DNA of 60,833 bases from an uncultured Fusobacterium sp. (GTDB lineage Bacteria; Fusobacteriota; Fusobacteriia; Fusobacteriales; Fusobacteriaceae): contig NZ_CAJKIS010000009.1 in assembly GCF_905200055.1 (NCBI RefSeq), positions 1-60,833 on the forward strand. Direction: 5' to 3'. The notes below the pieces were generated by a model. The model was not told the DNA's origin, did no database searches, and saw only the letters and a list, made by a program, of their open reading frames with translations. The translations under genes were made by a program, and so were the position numbers. This document shows, piece after piece, positions 26,476 through 36,479 of the stretch. The stretch's first letter is position 1. Every line of letters begins with the position of its first letter.

Positions 26476-27336
26476 CTATTTTTTCCCACTAGGTTCTGTT
26501 TTTTCTAATTCCTTTTTCTTAAAAATTTCATCATCTCTAAAATATGGAATCAAAGGATTCTCAAGCATAATATTTTTAAATCCTTTTCTATCTACCATTC
26601 TTTTTAATTTTTCTGTCTCTCTAACTCTTTGAATAAAAAAGTTATCCCCTATTGGTATTTTCTTATTCTTCTTATAGTAGTTTATCAACTGCTTTGTATT
26701 TTTAAAATTTAATTCTTGTTTAGCTCTTTTAAGTCTATCTTTTATAACTCCTTGAGTGCAGTTTAATTTTATACTTATCTCTTCTAATTGCATTCCTTGA
26801 GCCATAAGCTCCAATATTTTATCTGCACCAATAGGATTTATTCTATGATACTTAGCTGAATACATATCTGCTCTATGAACTATATGAGCCTCTTTACTAT
26901 TAGGTTGAATTTTTCCCCATTTTCCATGATGTGATAAAACTATATGAATAATATTTTTTCTAATAGCATCATTTATTTCAACGTCTAACTTTTCCTCTAT
27001 CTCTTTTAAAACTCTATCAGCTTCTTTAGTTATATATTCTGGCTTTTTTAACATCATTTGAGAGTGTGAAAATTTCTCCTCTGTCTTTCTTATACTTCCT
27101 TTACTCAAATCATGAATAATTATTCCAATAGTCATTGCAAAGAAATCTACTCTCTGTTTTGCCTCTGTAAAACTTCTATAATCTCTTTTTAATTCATCTA
27201 TTGATATTTTTAAAACATCATAAGTATGAGTAGATACTTTTACTCCCTGATCATCAAAAAGTTCTAAATCTTTTACCATTTCTAAATCTAAAAGATTTTC
27301 AACAAAAGCTAATGCTTTTTTATTTTTTAACTGCAT
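26476..27336 (-). CDS. HD-domain protein with C-terminal HTH
   Basis: Residues about 20-180 form an HD-type metal phosphohydrolase: IIIHDLSKGSIRK carries the HD pair, with later histidines in SHHGKWGK and HRADMYSAKYHR. Residues about 190-225 look like a helix-turn-helix (MQLEEISIKLNCTQGVIKDR LKRAK, sigma region 4-like). This suggests a phosphohydrolase linked to nucleic acid binding, but the substrate cannot be told. The start overlaps dxs by 17 bases and follows GAGGAAAAAA. Confidence 0.7.
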   Translation of the reverse strand: MQLKNKKALAFVENLLDLEMVKDLELFDDQGVKVSTHTYDVLKISIDELKRDYRSFTEAKQRVDFFAMTIGIIIHDLSKGSIRKTEEKFSHSQMMLKKPEYITKEADRVLKEIEEKLDVEINDAIRKNIIHIVLSHHGKWGKIQPNSKEAHIVHRADMYSAKYHRINPIGADKILELMAQGMQLEEISIKLNCTQGVIKDRLKRAKQELNFKNTKQLINYYKKNKKIPIGDNFFIQRVRETEKLKRMVDRKGFKNIMLENPLIPYFRDDEIFKKKELEKTEPSGKK

Positions 27337-29143
27337 CTATTTTTTCCTCAATTCTTTTAATTAAATTTTCTCCTCTTAAACCAAATTCTTTTAAAAGTTC
27401 ATCTCTTTTTCCATGTGGAATTATAGGTGTTGCAATTCCTATTTTATATATTTTTTTATCAATTCCATTGTTATTTACAAAATCTAATATACTACTTCCA
27501 AAAGAATTAATTTCATAAGCTTCTTCCAATACAAATATATTATCATATTTTTCTAAATTATCTATCAAATATTTTTCATCAAAAGGCTTAATAGAACCAG
27601 CACTAACTATAGTTCCATCAATTCCTCTTTCTTTTAACTTTTCATCTATATTTAAGATCTCCTTTAGCATACTTCCAGTTGCTATAAAAAGATTTTTCTT
27701 TCCTTTTTTTATCTCTTTCCATTTTCCTATTTGGAATTTTTCATCGTTTTCAATAAAAAACTCATTCTCCCTAGGTATTCTTATAACTAATGGTCCTGAA
27801 TTAAAGTCTTTAGATATTTCTAGAGCATCTACTAACTCTTGTGAAGTTGTAGGAGCTATCACTGTATAATTTGGTATTGTTGTAAACATTGAAATATCAT
27901 AAAGTCCATTGTGAGTTTTTCCATCTTCACCTACAATTCCAGCTCTATCTACTATAAATCTCACTGGTAATTTTTGAATAGAGATATCGTGAATAAGCTG
28001 ACTGAAACCTCTTTGCATAAAAGTAGAATAGATTGCTACATATGGCTTTTTCCCCATTGATGCCAACCCCCCAGCAAAAGTTACTGCATGTCCTTCTGCT
28101 ATTCCAACATCTATAGCTCTATTTTCAAATTTTTGGAAAAATTCACCCAATCCTGTTCCTTTTACCATTCCAGCAGAGATTGTATAAATATTTTCATCCT
28201 CTTCTCCAAGCTTAACCATCTCTTCACCAAAAATACTAGAATATGTTTTTAATTTAGAAGTTGTTGCTCCCGTTTCCATATTAAATGGAGCTATTCCATG
28301 AAATTTTTCTTTGTCTTTTTCTGCAAATGAATATCCTTTTCCTTTTTGAGTTTTTATATGGATAAAGATCGGTCCCTCCATCTCTTTAACCTTTTCAAAA
28401 GTCTCTAATAGTTCATTTATATTATGTCCATCTAGCACACCTAAAAACTTCAATCCAAAACTTTCTAATATACTTAAAGGTAAAAAGAAATTTTTTACAG
28501 AAAACTCTACTCTTTCTAGTGTTGAAGAAACTCTATTTACTATTCTTAATTTGCTGATAATATTTTTTATATCATCTCTAAGATTCATATATTTTTCACT
28601 TACCATTAATTTTCCAAAAAATTTAGAAAGAGAGCCTACATTTTTTCCTATAGACATCTCATTATCATTTAATATAATAATTAAATTTTTTAGTTTTCCA
28701 CTCATATTATTTAAAGCTTCTAATGAATGTCCATTAGAAATAGAGGCATCTCCTACTACAACTACAACTTTTCTATCCGGATCAGCCATAGCTATTCCTG
28801 CCCCAGCTGATAAAGCTGTTCCAGCATGTCCAGATATATAAGGATCATATGAGCTCTCTTTAGGGTCCATAAATGGTCCTATCCCATGTCTTTGCCTTAA
28901 AGTTGAGAATCTTTCCCCTCTATCTGTTAAAATTTTATGTACATACGCTTGGTGTCCTACATCAAAAAGTAGTTTGTCTTTTGTAAAATCAAAAACTTTA
29001 TGTAAACATAAAGTAAGTTCTACAACTCCTAGATTAGGTGCTAAATGTCCTCCATTTTTACTTACTGTTTCTATTAAAATTTTTCTTATCTCTTCAGCTT
29101 TTTTTTCTAGTTCTTCTACACTTGCTTTTTTCAAATCTTCCAT
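27320..29143 (-). CDS. dxs: 1-deoxy-D-xylulose-5-phosphate synthase
   Basis: Thiamine-diphosphate enzyme for the first step of the MEP isoprenoid pathway, condensing pyruvate with glyceraldehyde 3-phosphate. The cofactor motif GDASISNGHSLEALNN is near residue 150, GVLDGHNINELLETF follows, and the transketolase-like C-terminal half has AEGHAVTFAGGLA. The 607-aa length is standard. With ispH also in the window, it supports isoprenoid synthesis by the MEP route. Confidence 0.96.
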   Translation of the reverse strand: MEDLKKASVEELEKKAEEIRKILIETVSKNGGHLAPNLGVVELTLCLHKVFDFTKDKLLFDVGHQAYVHKILTDRGERFSTLRQRHGIGPFMDPKESSYDPYISGHAGTALSAGAGIAMADPDRKVVVVVGDASISNGHSLEALNNMSGKLKNLIIILNDNEMSIGKNVGSLSKFFGKLMVSEKYMNLRDDIKNIISKLRIVNRVSSTLERVEFSVKNFFLPLSILESFGLKFLGVLDGHNINELLETFEKVKEMEGPIFIHIKTQKGKGYSFAEKDKEKFHGIAPFNMETGATTSKLKTYSSIFGEEMVKLGEEDENIYTISAGMVKGTGLGEFFQKFENRAIDVGIAEGHAVTFAGGLASMGKKPYVAIYSTFMQRGFSQLIHDISIQKLPVRFIVDRAGIVGEDGKTHNGLYDISMFTTIPNYTVIAPTTSQELVDALEISKDFNSGPLVIRIPRENEFFIENDEKFQIGKWKEIKKGKKNLFIATGSMLKEILNIDEKLKERGIDGTIVSAGSIKPFDEKYLIDNLEKYDNIFVLEEAYEINSFGSSILDFVNNNGIDKKIYKIGIATPIIPHGKRDELLKEFGLRGENLIKRIEEKIDAVKK

Positions 29144-29152
29144 ATTCCATCC

Positions 29153-29638
29153 TTATCCCTGTAGATACGTTTTAAAGAGCAATCCAATAATTATTCCTAA
29201 AATACAACCTACCATCACTTCAAATGGTGTGTGTCCTAAAAGCTCCTTCAATTTAGCTTCTTTCTCTTTGCTAAAATGCTTATCATACTGTGCCCTTCCA
29301 ATAAATAATGGTATCTTTTCTATAAGTGAATTTATGACTCCAGCTTGTTTTCCTGCTGCCCTTCTAATTCCAGCAGCATCATACATTACTATTCCTGCAA
29401 AAATTATTGTAATAGCAAAAAGATCACTACTAATTCCATATCTTATAGCTATACTTGTTACTAAACATGATACTGTAGAACTATGGGAACTTGGCATTCC
29501 ACCAGTATCCCATAGTCTTGTTATATCTATTTTCCCTTTTTTAAAAATACTTGTCAACACTTTATAAAATTGTGCTATAAACCATGCTATAAACACAACA
29601 TCTAATACTCTATTATTTAATATAATTCCGGGACTCAT
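29153..29638 (-). CDS. YuiD-like divergent PAP2 membrane protein
   Basis: A 161-aa integral membrane protein of the divergent PAP2 family. The motif WDTGGMPSSHSSTVSCLV carries the SxxH-like core, and YDAAGIRRAAGKQA is a second family signature. LKELLGHTPFEVMVGCILG near the end holds the last conserved histidine. A phosphatase role on a lipid phosphate is possible but not shown. It lies between yhbY and dxs. Confidence 0.85.
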   Translation of the reverse strand: MSPGIILNNRVLDVVFIAWFIAQFYKVLTSIFKKGKIDITRLWDTGGMPSSHSSTVSCLVTSIAIRYGISSDLFAITIIFAGIVMYDAAGIRRAAGKQAGVINSLIEKIPLFIGRAQYDKHFSKEKEAKLKELLGHTPFEVMVGCILGIIIGLLFKTYLQG

Positions 29639-29657
29639 CTTTTCCCTCCAAATATAA

Positions 29658-29966
29658 CTATCTTATTCCTTTTACTTCTAAAGAGATCACTGGTTTATCT
29701 GTGTTTTCTCTATATAAAATAATAGTTCTTCCTATTAATCCAACAACTTCAAACTCATCTCTAGCTGATAATTCTTCTAATATCTCTTCTTTCTCTTTTT
29801 CACAGTTTTGAAGAATTTTTACTTTTAAAATCTCTCTTGAATTTATAGCTTCAAGTATACTTTGAATCAGATTTTCTGTTACTCCATCTTTTCCAATTCT
29901 TACTAATGGTTCTAAATCGTGTGCTTGCTTCCTTAAAAATGATCTTTGTTTACTTGTTAATGACAT
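29658..29966 (-). CDS. yhbY: YhbY-type CRM-domain RNA-binding protein
   Basis: Small CRM-domain protein associated with 50S precursor particles in other bacteria. The 102-aa sequence starts LTSKQRSFLRKQAHDLEP, with the GxxG-like loop in RIGKDGVTENLI. It follows the RNase J gene by 49 bases, grouping two RNA-related genes. Confidence 0.93.
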   Translation of the reverse strand: MSLTSKQRSFLRKQAHDLEPLVRIGKDGVTENLIQSILEAINSREILKVKILQNCEKEKEEILEELSARDEFEVVGLIGRTIILYRENTDKPVISLEVKGIR

Positions 29967-30015
29967 ATTTTTTTCTCCTTTTTCTCTTTTAATTTCTACT
30001 AAATCTTTTCTAAAA

Positions 30016-31875
30016 TTAAACTTCCATTATTATTGGTAATATTACTGGATTTCTCTTTGTTTTATTATAAAAATATTTTGATGCTATATCTCTAGTATTA
30101 TTTTTTAACATTGTCCAATCTTTCATAGCATTTCCATCCATGCTATCTAGTTTTTGTTTAATTGTTTCAATTGCCTCTTTTATTATATCATCTGATTCTT
30201 TTGAATAAACAAATCCTCTTGTAACAATATCTGGACCAACTATAATTTTTCCTGTTTCTTTATCTAAAGTAAATACTATTACTACAACTCCATCTTGAGA
30301 AAGTTGCTGTCTATCTTTAAGAACAATATTTCCTATATCTCCAACACCTAATCCATCAACCAATGTAGAACCTGCATTTACCTTACCTTTAATTTTTACT
30401 GCTGATTTTGTTACTTCAACCTTACTACCATTTTGTGCAATTATAATATTATTTTTAGGTACTCCAGTTTCTATAGCAGTATCTTTATGTGCCTTTAACA
30501 TCTTATGCTCTCCATGAACTGGCATAAAATATTTTGGTCTTATTAGGTTTAGCATAAGTTTTTGCTCATCTTTACTTCCATGTCCTGAAACGTGGATTCC
30601 AGCAATCTTTTTAAATACAACCTCTGCATCATATTTTAACAGATTATTTATGTTATTTGAAACTGCTTTTTCATTTCCTGGAATAGGAGTTGCTGAAATT
30701 ATTACAGTATCTCCCTCTTTTATTTTTATATGTTTATGCATATTCTTAGCTATTCTTGAAAGGGCTGCCATTGGCTCTCCTTGAGTTCCAGTACAAAGAA
30801 TTACTACTTTATTGTCTCTTAAACTATCTACTTCAGCTAAAGATATCATCATTCCCTCAGGAATTCTTAAGTAACCTAGATTTGATGCTATTTCAAATAC
30901 TTTTACTAAACTTCTTCCATCTATAGCTATTCTTCTTCCATACTCTTCAGCAGTATTTATAATCTGTTGTAATCTATGTACATGAGATGCAAAAGCTGCA
31001 ACTATAATTCTTCCCTTAGCCTTTGAAAATTCCTGTTTAAATGCTTCTCCTACACTTCTTTCTGATGGTGTAAATCCTTCTACTTCAGAGTTAGTTGAAT
31101 CTGATAACATCAAATCTACTCCTTGTTCTCCAATTTGAGAAAGTCTAGCAAAGTCTACTCCTTCTCCATCTACTGGAGTTAAATCAATTTTAAAGTCTCC
31201 TGTATGGAATACCACTCCAGCAGGTGTTGTAATTACTAAAGCATAGGCATCTGTTATAGAGTGTGTTACCTTTATAAATTCAACTGTAAAATATTTCCCA
31301 ACTTTTACTTTACTTCTTCCTTTAACCTCTTTCATTTTAGGAAGTTCTTTTGAAAATCCAGGATTTTCAAATTTAGATTTTGCCAATGCAAGAGTTAATT
31401 TTCCTCCATACATAGGAACTGTTTTATCTATTTTTTGATAAAGATATGGAATAGATCCTATATGATCTTCATGTCCATGTGTTATAAATAACCCTTTAAC
31501 TTTATCTTTATTATTTTCTAAAAATGTAAAATCTGGAATTACTAAATCTATTCCTAATAAGTTTTCATCTGGAAAAGTTACTCCAGAGTCAATAATAATT
31601 ATCTCATCTCTATATTGAACTACTGTCATATTTTTTCCAACTTCTTCTAACCCTCCAAGAGGAATAACATACATTTTTTCTTCCTTTTGAATTTTAGCTT
31701 CTTTTGTTTCTGTAGTAGTTACTTTTGATGTTTTTTTACTATCATCTTTTAATTCTTTTATTCCTGCTTTTATAGCTCTTATCTTTTCTTTTATAGCTTT
31801 TACTTCTTTTATTCCTGCAACATTGCTTCTTTCTTTTTTCTTTTGTATCTCTGTATCTTTTACTTTTCTTATCAT
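30016..31875 (-). CDS. rnj: Ribonuclease J with lysine-rich N-terminal extension
   Basis: Metallo-beta-lactamase/beta-CASP ribonuclease with 5' exo- and endonuclease activity in homologues. The zinc motif THGHEDHIGSIPYLY is near residue 149, the beta-CASP region follows, and GHGSKDEQKLMLNLIRPK lies near residue 430. The core begins MYVIPLGGLEEVGKN at residue 68. The preceding 67 residues are rich in Lys, Glu and Thr and absent from B. subtilis RNase J1 as I know it. AAGGAG before the first ATG supports the long form; the internal Met68 has no equally good site in view. Confidence 0.94.
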   Translation of the reverse strand: MIRKVKDTEIQKKKERSNVAGIKEVKAIKEKIRAIKAGIKELKDDSKKTSKVTTTETKEAKIQKEEKMYVIPLGGLEEVGKNMTVVQYRDEIIIIDSGVTFPDENLLGIDLVIPDFTFLENNKDKVKGLFITHGHEDHIGSIPYLYQKIDKTVPMYGGKLTLALAKSKFENPGFSKELPKMKEVKGRSKVKVGKYFTVEFIKVTHSITDAYALVITTPAGVVFHTGDFKIDLTPVDGEGVDFARLSQIGEQGVDLMLSDSTNSEVEGFTPSERSVGEAFKQEFSKAKGRIIVAAFASHVHRLQQIINTAEEYGRRIAIDGRSLVKVFEIASNLGYLRIPEGMMISLAEVDSLRDNKVVILCTGTQGEPMAALSRIAKNMHKHIKIKEGDTVIISATPIPGNEKAVSNNINNLLKYDAEVVFKKIAGIHVSGHGSKDEQKLMLNLIRPKYFMPVHGEHKMLKAHKDTAIETGVPKNNIIIAQNGSKVEVTKSAVKIKGKVNAGSTLVDGLGVGDIGNIVLKDRQQLSQDGVVVIVFTLDKETGKIIVGPDIVTRGFVYSKESDDIIKEAIETIKQKLDSMDGNAMKDWTMLKNNTRDIASKYFYNKTKRNPVILPIIMEV

Positions 31876-31947
31876 TATATGTTCTCCTTAACCAAATTAA
31901 GTGTTCATTACCTCCACTATTTTTAAATCTTGTAATATAAAACTAAC

Positions 31948-33777
31948 CTATTTTTTTTCTTCTTGAGGAATATCTATTCCAGATTCCCTATTTTTTATTT
32001 CCATATACTTATCTATAAATTTTTTAGCCATAGCTCCTCCCATGGCTCCTCCTCCTCCAGCTCCTTCTAACACAACTGTAAATACAATCTCTGGATCTTC
32101 AGCTGGAAAATACCCAGCTACCCAAGCGTGAGTTGTTTTAGAGTGAGCATTTTGAGCAGATCCACTCTTTGCTGCCACTGTTATATCTTTTCTTCTCAAT
32201 ATCTTTGTTGTTCCATTGTTTTGAGCTACAGTAGCTATTAAAGCATCATTTAAAATATCATAATATTTTTTAGGAAAATTCTTTATTTCGTGCTTCTTTC
32301 CTAATATCTCTTCAACTTTTTGTCCACTAAAATCAACTAAGCTCTTAGCTAAATGTGGAGAATATGTATATCCCTTATTTGCTATAGCAGCATAGAGAAC
32401 TGCTATTTGTAAAGGTGTTACTGTTAGATACCCCTGTCCTATTGATAATAGAATTGTATCTCCTTTATACCAACCACTTCCTATAACTTTTTTCTTCCAT
32501 TCTACATCTGGAAGTATCCCCTTTTTTTCTCCTGGAATATCTATTCCAGTTTTCTCTCCTAATCCAAAGATATGTGCTGTTTCCACTATAGGTTTATGTC
32601 CTATTTGATCAGCAAGCCTATAATAATAAGGGTTTGCTGACTCAACTATAGATTTTTTCATATCTACATATCCATGTCCTCCAGCTTTCCAAGCTCTCCA
32701 TCTCCATTTTCCAATCTCATAGTATCCATTTCTATCTAAATATTTCTCTTTAGGATCTATTCCATTTTCTAGAAACGATATTGCTGAAACTACTTTAAAT
32801 ACTGATCCTGGTGGATATTCTCCAGCAATAGTTTTATTAGTTAGAGGTCTTCCTGGATCATTGATTATTTTTTGCCAATCTTCATTTAGAATTTGTGAGC
32901 TAAACATATTTAATGAGTATGTTGGATAACTTACCATAGTTATGAGCTCTCCAGTTTTAGGATCCATTGCTATAAAAGCTCCTACTCTTTTATCCTCTTT
33001 AAACTGCTCCTCCATATATTGTTGTAACTCCATATCAAGTGTCATATAAAGATTTTTACCTGGCACTGGTACTTTCTCTTCAGCTACTCTTCTTTGAACT
33101 CTATTAAAGGCATTTACCTCAATATATTCGTATCCATCTTCCCCTTGAAGTTCTTTATCATAGGTTCTTTCTAAACCATCTTTACCTATAATATCTCTAG
33201 GAGAATATCCCTCATCTTTTAATTTTTCATACTCTTTTTCTGAAATTTTTTTTACATAACCTATACTATGAGAAGCTGTAGTATCATAAAGATAACATCT
33301 TTTTGAATAAGTTTGTACTTGCAAATAAGGATAATCTATAATTTTTTCCATTAATTTATGGGCTGTTTCCTCATCTAAACTCTCTACTAAAATATTTTCA
33401 CGAGTATATGGGAAAATCTCTCCATTTTTAATTCTCTTTTTTATAAACTCCTCATCATAATCTGTAATCTCACTTATCTCTTTAACTATCTCTGGATTAT
33501 TATCTCTTTCTTTTAGGTAAACAAGTCTATATCCTGCACCATTTGTTACTACTAATTTTCCATTTCTGTCGTAGATTTTTCCCCTTGGAGACTCAATCTT
33601 TTTTAACTTAAATCTATTTTTTTCAGCTAAATAAGCATATTTATCCCCTCTATATAATTGCAAATACATCATTCTAAGGATTAAACCAAAAAATATAAAG
33701 ATAACAAATATCTTATATATAATATCTCTTTTAGTACTTTCATTTCCTAATTTTATCTCAATATTTCTATTTTTCAT
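31948..33777 (-). CDS. mrdA: Penicillin-binding protein 2
   Basis: Class B transpeptidase that crosslinks peptidoglycan during elongation, acting in the periplasm from a single membrane anchor (about residues 19-41). The penicillin-binding motifs are SVFK in EYPPGSVFKVVSAISF, SAN in VESANPYYYRLA, and KSG in AAKSGSAQN. The 609-aa length and dimerisation-domain pattern fit PBP2. Its start overlaps the end of the MreD-like gene. A 72-base gap separates it from the RNase J gene. Confidence 0.95.
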   Translation of the reverse strand: MKNRNIEIKLGNESTKRDIIYKIFVIFIFFGLILRMMYLQLYRGDKYAYLAEKNRFKLKKIESPRGKIYDRNGKLVVTNGAGYRLVYLKERDNNPEIVKEISEITDYDEEFIKKRIKNGEIFPYTRENILVESLDEETAHKLMEKIIDYPYLQVQTYSKRCYLYDTTASHSIGYVKKISEKEYEKLKDEGYSPRDIIGKDGLERTYDKELQGEDGYEYIEVNAFNRVQRRVAEEKVPVPGKNLYMTLDMELQQYMEEQFKEDKRVGAFIAMDPKTGELITMVSYPTYSLNMFSSQILNEDWQKIINDPGRPLTNKTIAGEYPPGSVFKVVSAISFLENGIDPKEKYLDRNGYYEIGKWRWRAWKAGGHGYVDMKKSIVESANPYYYRLADQIGHKPIVETAHIFGLGEKTGIDIPGEKKGILPDVEWKKKVIGSGWYKGDTILLSIGQGYLTVTPLQIAVLYAAIANKGYTYSPHLAKSLVDFSGQKVEEILGKKHEIKNFPKKYYDILNDALIATVAQNNGTTKILRRKDITVAAKSGSAQNAHSKTTHAWVAGYFPAEDPEIVFTVVLEGAGGGGAMGGAMAKKFIDKYMEIKNRESGIDIPQEEKK

Positions 33778-34193
33778 TACTGTTGTCCCCTAATATTTTT
33801 CTTCCTCATATGTCTGATATAAAAATAATTAATTATAAGAAAACCAACTAAATTCAATATAAGATAAAACCTGCTGTAATTTTCATAATTTAATATGAAA
33901 TATACACCTATTTGTAAAAGCGAAATAAATATTATATTTTCTCTATTATAAACCATATTTACAAATATAAAGTTAAATAGATAATAAAATATTGCCATTA
34001 TTATAAAATGCTCAACAAAATTATGAGTTTGTATAGACATTATTAGAGTCATTAAAAATATACAAGTAACTGAACGAATTCTCTTTAAATTTACTAAGTA
34101 AGTAAAAAAAGGTAAAGTTACTATTAAAACTACTCCACTTAATGGCAAACTATTTTCTATTATTATTCCTAAAAAAGATAGTATATATATCAT
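33777..34193 (-). CDS. MreD-like membrane protein
   Basis: A 138-aa protein made almost wholly of hydrophobic helices (four to five), as in MreD. Similarity is not obvious residue by residue; the call rests on size, topology and its place immediately before PBP2, where mreD is usually found. MreB and MreC genes are not in the window. The ATG follows AAAGGAATGAAC. Confidence 0.55.
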   Translation of the reverse strand: MIYILSFLGIIIENSLPLSGVVLIVTLPFFTYLVNLKRIRSVTCIFLMTLIMSIQTHNFVEHFIIMAIFYYLFNFIFVNMVYNRENIIFISLLQIGVYFILNYENYSRFYLILNLVGFLIINYFYIRHMRKKNIRGQQ

Positions 34194-34210
34194 AGTTCAT
34201 TCCTTTTGAA

Positions 34211-35188
34211 TTAATTGTTTACAAAAATATTTATCTTATTCTTTAAATTTTCCTTTTCAATCATATCTTTTATATCTAATATTTTAGCTATTTTATATGC
34301 TATATAATAATCCTCTGGATTATATTCAATTACAGAAGTTTCAACTTTAGAATCAGTAACACTGTTTTTTACATTCTTATACCCTTGTTTCTTTAATTCT
34401 TTGCTAAACTCATCTGCTATATTTCCTTTTCCTATAATATCAATATCAAACTTTACATTTTCTTCTTTACCTAAGATTACAACTACATTAGCTAAAGTTG
34501 GTATTGTTGGAACATCTTTTACTTTGAAATATTTTTCATTTAGTTGCATTAATATCTCTTGTGTTTTATCCTTAGAAATATCATTTAGAATAACATAGCT
34601 TTCCTCTAAGAAAGTTTCATAGTTAGCTGCATTATACTTCATTGAAAGATTTTTCTTTAATTTTTCTCCTGTCTTTCTTGCATAACCACCTCTACCATTC
34701 GCATTTAAAATATCTACAATTATATTTTCATTTACTTCATTTGCTTTATTAGGATCATTATACATCTCTTCAAACATTGAATATAAACTTGATGTTAATA
34801 CATATCTTTTATCTCCAATAGTAGTTTCAGGAATATTTTTTGAATTTTTTACATTAAGTTTAACTTCACCAAATTTTACAACTTTATAATTATCAACTTT
34901 TTCTGGTAAAATTTTATTTACTGTTGCCATGATTTCTTCTTTATTTTTAGTTTTTACAAGATCTTCAAATGTTTCATCTTTGCTTACGCTAACTTCATAA
35001 GGAATTTTTACAGCTAATTTATCTTCATATACAGCAATTAAATTTCCCTTTCCTATTATTAAATATCTACTATTTTTATCTAGCTCTTTATTTCCGTCAT
35101 TGATATTAAGAAATAAAAAAGCACCTAAAGCTACTATTATAATTAATACTAATACTACTACCTTTAATCTTCCATTCTTTCTACTCAT
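34211..35188 (-). CDS. Membrane-anchored LytR C-terminal-domain protein
   Basis: A single N-terminal membrane helix (about residues 12-30) is followed by a periplasmic part of about 290 aa. NENIIVDILNANGRGGYARK opens a LytR_C-like fold (compare VEVLNG), and a second similar unit may lie near FDIDIIGKGNIADEFSK. Such domains occur in envelope proteins of unclear function. The start is either ATG 35188, overlapping the mtaB stop as ATGAGTAG, or a TTG at 35194 better spaced from AAGGAG. Its neighbours suggest an envelope role. Confidence 0.7.
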   Translation of the reverse strand: MSRKNGRLKVVVLVLIIIVALGAFLFLNINDGNKELDKNSRYLIIGKGNLIAVYEDKLAVKIPYEVSVSKDETFEDLVKTKNKEEIMATVNKILPEKVDNYKVVKFGEVKLNVKNSKNIPETTIGDKRYVLTSSLYSMFEEMYNDPNKANEVNENIIVDILNANGRGGYARKTGEKLKKNLSMKYNAANYETFLEESYVILNDISKDKTQEILMQLNEKYFKVKDVPTIPTLANVVVILGKEENVKFDIDIIGKGNIADEFSKELKKQGYKNVKNSVTDSKVETSVIEYNPEDYYIAYKIAKILDIKDMIEKENLKNKINIFVNN

Positions 35189-36479
35189 CCCCAATTAGCA
35201 TCTCCTTTTCTAAAGAATTTATTTTTACACTAACTATATGATTTAAATTTGTAGCTTCTCCTTTTAACTTTACTCTTAGATAGTTTTCACTATAACCATA
35301 GAAGTATCCATTTTTTTCTTCTTCTACTAATACTCTTAGCTCTTTATCTAAGTATTTTTTTCTCTCTCTTTCTGCCATTATCTCTTTTAATTTTTCCAAT
35401 TCATCTGCTCTCTCTTTTTTTACTTTTGGATCTATTTTATCTTCAAAAGTACTAGCCAAAGTATTTTCTCTATCTGAATATTGGAAAATATGCAATCCAG
35501 AGAATCCTATCTTATCTATTAATTTATATGAATTTTCAAACATCTCTTGAGTTTCCCCAGGGAATCCCACTATTACATCTGCTGTATACTCCATATTAGG
35601 TACAGCCTTTCTTAATTTTGTCAATCTTTCTTCTATTAAAGAGCTTCCATATTTTCTCTTCATTCTCTTTAAAACACTATCATCACAAGATTGAAGTGAA
35701 ATATGAAGATGTGGCATTAATTTAGGATTAGAAAACATCTCAATAAATTCATCTGAAATTTTATCTGGATATACTGATCCTATTCTAACTCTTTCTATTC
35801 CATCTATTTTTAATATATCTCTCAATAGATCTTCAAAATTTCCGCCATTTTCTAAATCTTCACCATAAGCACCTAAATTTATACCTATAAGAATTATCTC
35901 TTTAAATCCCTCTTGAGATAATTTTGTTATCTCTTTTAATATATTATCTTTATGTCTAGATCTACTTTTTCCTCTTGCAAAAGGAATTTTACAATATGAA
36001 CAAAAGTTATTGCATCCATCTTGAATTTTTACATAAGCTCTTGACATCTCTCTTAAAGTGGCAAATTCATATTCAGTATATTCTGAATCTAAGAAAATAT
36101 TATGATTTTTCAATTTTTCCATAGTTCTATTTTCAATATCTTCTATAAAATTTACTATTCCACTTTTATCTGTATTTCCAATTACATAATCTATATCTTC
36201 CATCTCTAATAGCTCTTTACTATTAGTTTGAGCATAACATCCTGTTACAATAACTGCTCCATTAGGATTTATTTTCTTGGCTCTTCTTAACATATTTCTA
36301 GTTTTTCTATCTGCTACACTTGTAACAGTACAAGAATTTACTATATATATGTCTGCTTTATCTTCAAAATTAACTTCTTCATAACCTTTTTTTATTAACT
36401 GATTTTTTATACTCTCTGTTTCATACTGATTTACCTTACATCCTAAAGTATAAAAAGCAACTTTTTTATTAAAACTCAT
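35181..36479 (-). CDS. mtaB: tRNA ms2t6A37 methylthiotransferase
   Basis: Radical-SAM methylthiotransferase that modifies t6A37 to ms2t6A in tRNAs. The N-terminal domain starts FYTLGCKVNQYETESI, with further cluster cysteines. The radical-SAM motif CNNFCSYC lies near residue 148, in DGCNNFCSYCKIPFARG, and a C-terminal TRAM domain is present. LGCKVNQYE distinguishes MtaB from MiaB and RimO. It overlaps rsmE by 11 bases. Confidence 0.94.
   Translation of the reverse strand: MSFNKKVAFYTLGCKVNQYETESIKNQLIKKGYEEVNFEDKADIYIVNSCTVTSVADRKTRNMLRRAKKINPNGAVIVTGCYAQTNSKELLEMEDIDYVIGNTDKSGIVNFIEDIENRTMEKLKNHNIFLDSEYTEYEFATLREMSRAYVKIQDGCNNFCSYCKIPFARGKSRSRHKDNILKEITKLSQEGFKEIILIGINLGAYGEDLENGGNFEDLLRDILKIDGIERVRIGSVYPDKISDEFIEMFSNPKLMPHLHISLQSCDDSVLKRMKRKYGSSLIEERLTKLRKAVPNMEYTADVIVGFPGETQEMFENSYKLIDKIGFSGLHIFQYSDRENTLASTFEDKIDPKVKKERADELEKLKEIMAERERKKYLDKELRVLVEEEKNGYFYGYSENYLRVKLKGEATNLNHIVSVKINSLEKEMLIGDE

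Noticed and set aside
31897..31915. Three-codon upstream ORF (ATG AAC ACT TAA) with GGAGGT before the RNase J gene
   Set aside because: The ribosome site is only one or two bases from the ATG, too close for efficient initiation.
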